A DNA stretch of 64,000 bases. Source: Pestalotiopsis fici W106-1 (lineage: Eukaryota > Ascomycota > Sordariomycetes > Amphisphaeriales > Sporocadaceae). Position 1 is the first letter of the stretch. The number at the start of each line of letters is the position of its first letter. Shown in pieces: positions 61,601 through 64,000 of the stretch. The notes below the pieces were generated by a model that worked only from the letters and a program-made list of their open reading frames with translations, had not been told where the DNA came from and did no database searches. The position numbers and the translations under genes are program-made. The stretch covers positions 1,555,077-1,619,076 of the forward strand of contig NW_006917095.1 of assembly GCF_000516985.1 (NCBI RefSeq), given 5' to 3'.

Positions 61601-62516
61601 ACTTGGGACAAGTTAGAGGCTTGGGGAGTTGTCGCGCCCTGGAAATGTGTAGCTGGTCCCATGGAAGACCCTGGGCGGCTTCCTGCGTGGCTTCCTGACC
61701 GACTTCCGGGTCGACTGCCTGCATTTGTGGGCATGGGCTGAATATATTGGTTCGTCATATCATTCCGAGCTTCATAGGCAGGATTGAATGGTTGGATTGG
61801 TACTGCAGCTGGAGATGGAATCGATGCGCCGGTTGCAGGGCTCAAATTAGGGTTTGCCTGAACAAAGGCATGCCATTCGTTCGTCTCGGACATCATGGAA
61901 GAGGACTGCTGTAGACTTGGCGGGAATTGCGGTGTCATGCTGGGGTTTACTGCCATTGGCGTTGGTGCATGCACCATGGGAGTGGCCCGCACGACTTTTG
62001 GGATGGCGGTCAATTTCAACTTGACCTCGAGGGTCTCCTGCACTCCTTTGCCAAAGATGGCCAACAAATTCTTCGTGACCCGTCCAGTAACTAGTTGCGG
62101 AGCAGCATTATTGTTCTGTATGAGTGCACAGCTGAACATGCCCTGGCCGACCAAAGGCGTATCAGGCTCTGAGTAGTCGTAAGCGTAGACAGTGTAGTCC
62201 CGTTCATTGTCGCCAGCCAACTCTGGGCTGCACTGAGCAATAGACTGTAAGCAAGTCCGAAGATCCACCACACCAATCAAGTTCTTCTCGTCTAGGGGTA
62301 TCGTCTGTATTGGAAGAACATGTGGCCACCGAGCAAGGCAGTTTTCCTTGCCATCCTTGTCAAATGTATAGTGAATTTTCACTGGATGCAAATTAGCATT
62401 GAGGAACACAGAGAATGTAGAGATGCCATACAGCCCATGGGTCTTGACTGAAGACCTGTCTCCTCAGATTCTGTGGGCGTGGGCATGGGGCCCCAATTGC
62501 CATTGTTGTTGGACAT
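58618..62516 (-). CDS. Ams2/Spt21-like GATA-type transcription factor, N-terminal frameshift
   Basis: The main frame, 62463-58618, encodes about 1280 residues. The likely ATG is at 62516 (MSNNNGNWGPMP) but in a different phase, so a 1-nt shift or an unseen splice lies around 62440-62463. The first recognisable block (THGLYGISTFSVFLN, ARWPH, VVDLRTCLQ) resembles the N-terminal domain shared by fission-yeast Ams2 and budding-yeast Spt21, which control histone gene expression. An AT-hook (GRPRGRPRKNP) lies near residue 310, and a GATA-like finger pair CSNC (60031-60042) and CNPC (59808-59820) near residues 790 and 865. Most of the rest is Pro/Ser/Gln-rich and disordered. It is nuclear; the Ams2/Spt21 identity is from memory of the domain. 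Confidence 0.75.
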
Positions 62517-63782
62517 CCTTTCAACGTGTATGTCTGGTGTTTGGCGTTGTGAAAACAGGATACAGTAAAGTGTGTGCTGTGGTCCTTTGAAAATTTACTC
62601 GATCGAAAGTTTCAAAATATTCGAAGCTGGGACTCTGTGCCCAGCAGCTTCGATGTCAAGTTTCCTTGTGGTATATCGTATGCATATTCTTGGAAGCGCG
62701 TCGGAACTATTTTCGTGCTTTAATGTTTGAAGCGGACGCGAGGTGGGAGGGAGCTGTTGGAGAAAGTAAAGCTTGGTCTGAAAGCGGTCGATTGGAAAAA
62801 AGTTCAAGTATGTGGTTGTGTATGCAAAAGATCAATGAGTGACAGGATCAATTAAACAAATTCAGATACTCGCCAGAAGCTGGAAAGTTTCAATTTGTAC
62901 AAGTCGTTGCAGGTCGTGAAGTGCGTGTTGGTATGTGAAGGTCTAGGAAAAGATGAAGGACTCTGCAGTTGCTGCAGTAGGAGAGGTAAAAGGTACCGAG
63001 GGGCCCAGCAATCTATTTAGCGGGGACGGGTACCACGCGTGTTGCAAACGACAGAGCGCTAGCGACGCGATGGAAAACGCGAAATTGACGTCAAAAGCGC
63101 TGCGAAACGGGATGGCTGGGGGCTGTCGACACGCGCTGCAAGATGCTAAAAAAGCAAATCTGGGTTTCCCGCTGGGGGATTGGCGGCAGGGGTACAAGAC
63201 GCTGAAAGGCCAAGCCGCGAAGACGCTAAAGCTAAGTGGTGGGGCACAGCTGTCGAGGTCGATTGCCAGGAAATAGTGCACGGGCCACAGGCTTATCGGA
63301 CTTGAGCAGCTTGTCTCCGGGAACTCTGACAATGGGAGAATCAGCATTCGACCGGCCGCCCGGCAGACCATTGATTTCAGAAATGATTTTGCAAGTTGTC
63401 AAGTGGCATTTCCATCGATGAGGGGCCCGGCGCTCCTTTATATATCCCCCGGGATCCGGAAAACAGCCCCACTTGCACAAAATCATGACACAAGGCAGCC
63501 TTGCACCCCCATGTTGATAGCCTTGTTTATATACCACCCCAAAACCGTCAATTTGGAGTTTTGGGGTAATGCGGGTGTGTTTGCGACGCGTTCAATCAAA
63601 TGAGGCCATTTCAACCTAGACGATAGACGACAGATGATATCGCTTGCCAATCCCATTTCTTTTTATCCTTCATTACATGGTTCTTGTCCACATAACCTTT
63701 ATAATACATTTGTCTCGTTGATATCTACAAAAGCTCAAACGAGACTTCTGATGTTACAGTAAATCCATGGCAGCTGTGATAT
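62517..63782. promoter_or_regulatory. Upstream region of the GATA factor with ACGCG boxes
   Basis: Both flanking genes are on the minus strand, so this serves as promoter of the GATA factor and 3' flank of the gene at 63783. It contains ACGCGT at 63035-63040 and 63586-63591, ACGCGAAA at 63077-63084, ACGCGA at 63065-63070 and ACGCGC at 63131-63136. These resemble MluI-cell-cycle-box/E2F-like sites. Overlapping frames of 107 and 142 codons on opposite strands look fortuitous. Confidence 0.45.
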
Positions 63783-64000
63783 TTATGACGTTTCGTCAAC
63801 CCAAACCGCTGCTCCCTCATCTGTTTCGTATGTTTTCCTTGCCAGGATCTCCTCAACAACCGTCCGGATACCTTGTCTGCCCTTCTTCAACTGAACAAAG
63901 TCGTCGGCAATCTGCTTCTTGGATTTGGACCCTACCTTGACGGCCTTCTGCACGTCCTTTTCGGTCGGCACGCCAACATACGGGTAGGGGTACTCTTCGT
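63783..64000 (-). CDS. C-terminal part of an unrecognised gene running off the right edge
   Basis: The frame is open from base 63998 to a TAA at 63783-63785, about 71 codons. The tail reads EEYPYPYVGVPTEKD, then Lys-rich KVGSKSKKQ, KKGRQGIRTVVEEILA, and ends VDETS. It has the composition of a conserved, soluble protein tail. I do not recognise the family. The gene starts outside the window. Confidence 0.6.
   Translation of the reverse strand, partial: EEYPYPYVGVPTEKDVQKAVKVGSKSKKQIADDFVQLKKGRQGIRTVVEEILARKTYETDEGAAVWVDETS

Noticed and set aside
62943..63371. Overlapping 142-codon minus and 107-codon plus frames
   Set aside because: They are mutually antisense in a GC-rich promoter region, with no family resemblance.

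Overview
This 64-kb window looks like nuclear DNA of a filamentous ascomycete (Pezizomycotina, most likely Sordariomycetes/Hypocreales). The reasons are short GT-AG introns of 50-70 nt with CTRAC-like branch sites, fungus-specific families (HET domain, Zn2Cys6 regulators, secreted intradiol dioxygenases, a patatin-NB-ARC-TPR receptor, an Ams2/Spt21-like GATA factor), and one sharply bounded AT-rich block with the C-to-T signature of repeat-induced point mutation (RIP). I cannot name the species.

Layout. 1-333: start of a minus-strand gene that leaves the left edge. 540-1080: wreck of an MFS transporter. 1500-2642: alpha/beta-hydrolase. About 2760-3282: membrane-protein debris. 3789-4757: 5'-truncated DUF4978-type glycosidase-like gene. 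4933-12435: complete but RIP-killed Ty3/Gypsy chromovirus with 465-bp LTRs and a 5-bp target duplication, GCAGA. 13114-14317: possible small membrane protein, unrecognised debris and a diverged copy of the sequence just left of the retroelement. 15351-17367 and 17597-19509: convergent pair of a large glycosylated membrane protein and a HET protein. 20458-21918 and 22503-23795: divergent F-box and Zn2Cys6 genes sharing a 584-bp promoter with a perfect 16-bp inverted repeat. 24099-25187 and 26366-27322: divergent pair of secreted intradiol dioxygenases.

27323-45750 is an 18.4-kb stretch of ordinary base composition in which I find no credible gene. It ends at a five-exon Zn2Cys6 regulator (45751-47726, perhaps extending to 48093). 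Another 6.6-kb gene-free stretch follows. 54747-58144 is a four-exon NLR-like receptor (patatin, NB-ARC, about five 41-residue TPR units with near-repeated DNA). 58618-62516 is a long Ams2/Spt21-like GATA factor with an apparent frameshift near its N terminus. The window ends in the 3' end of another minus-strand gene (63783-64000).

Functionally the left half is accessory: pseudogenes, a dead transposon, and self/non-self genes (HET, NLR). The right end looks conserved (cell-cycle/histone-type regulator). Exon joins were worked out by hand from splice signals and reading phase, with no transcript data.
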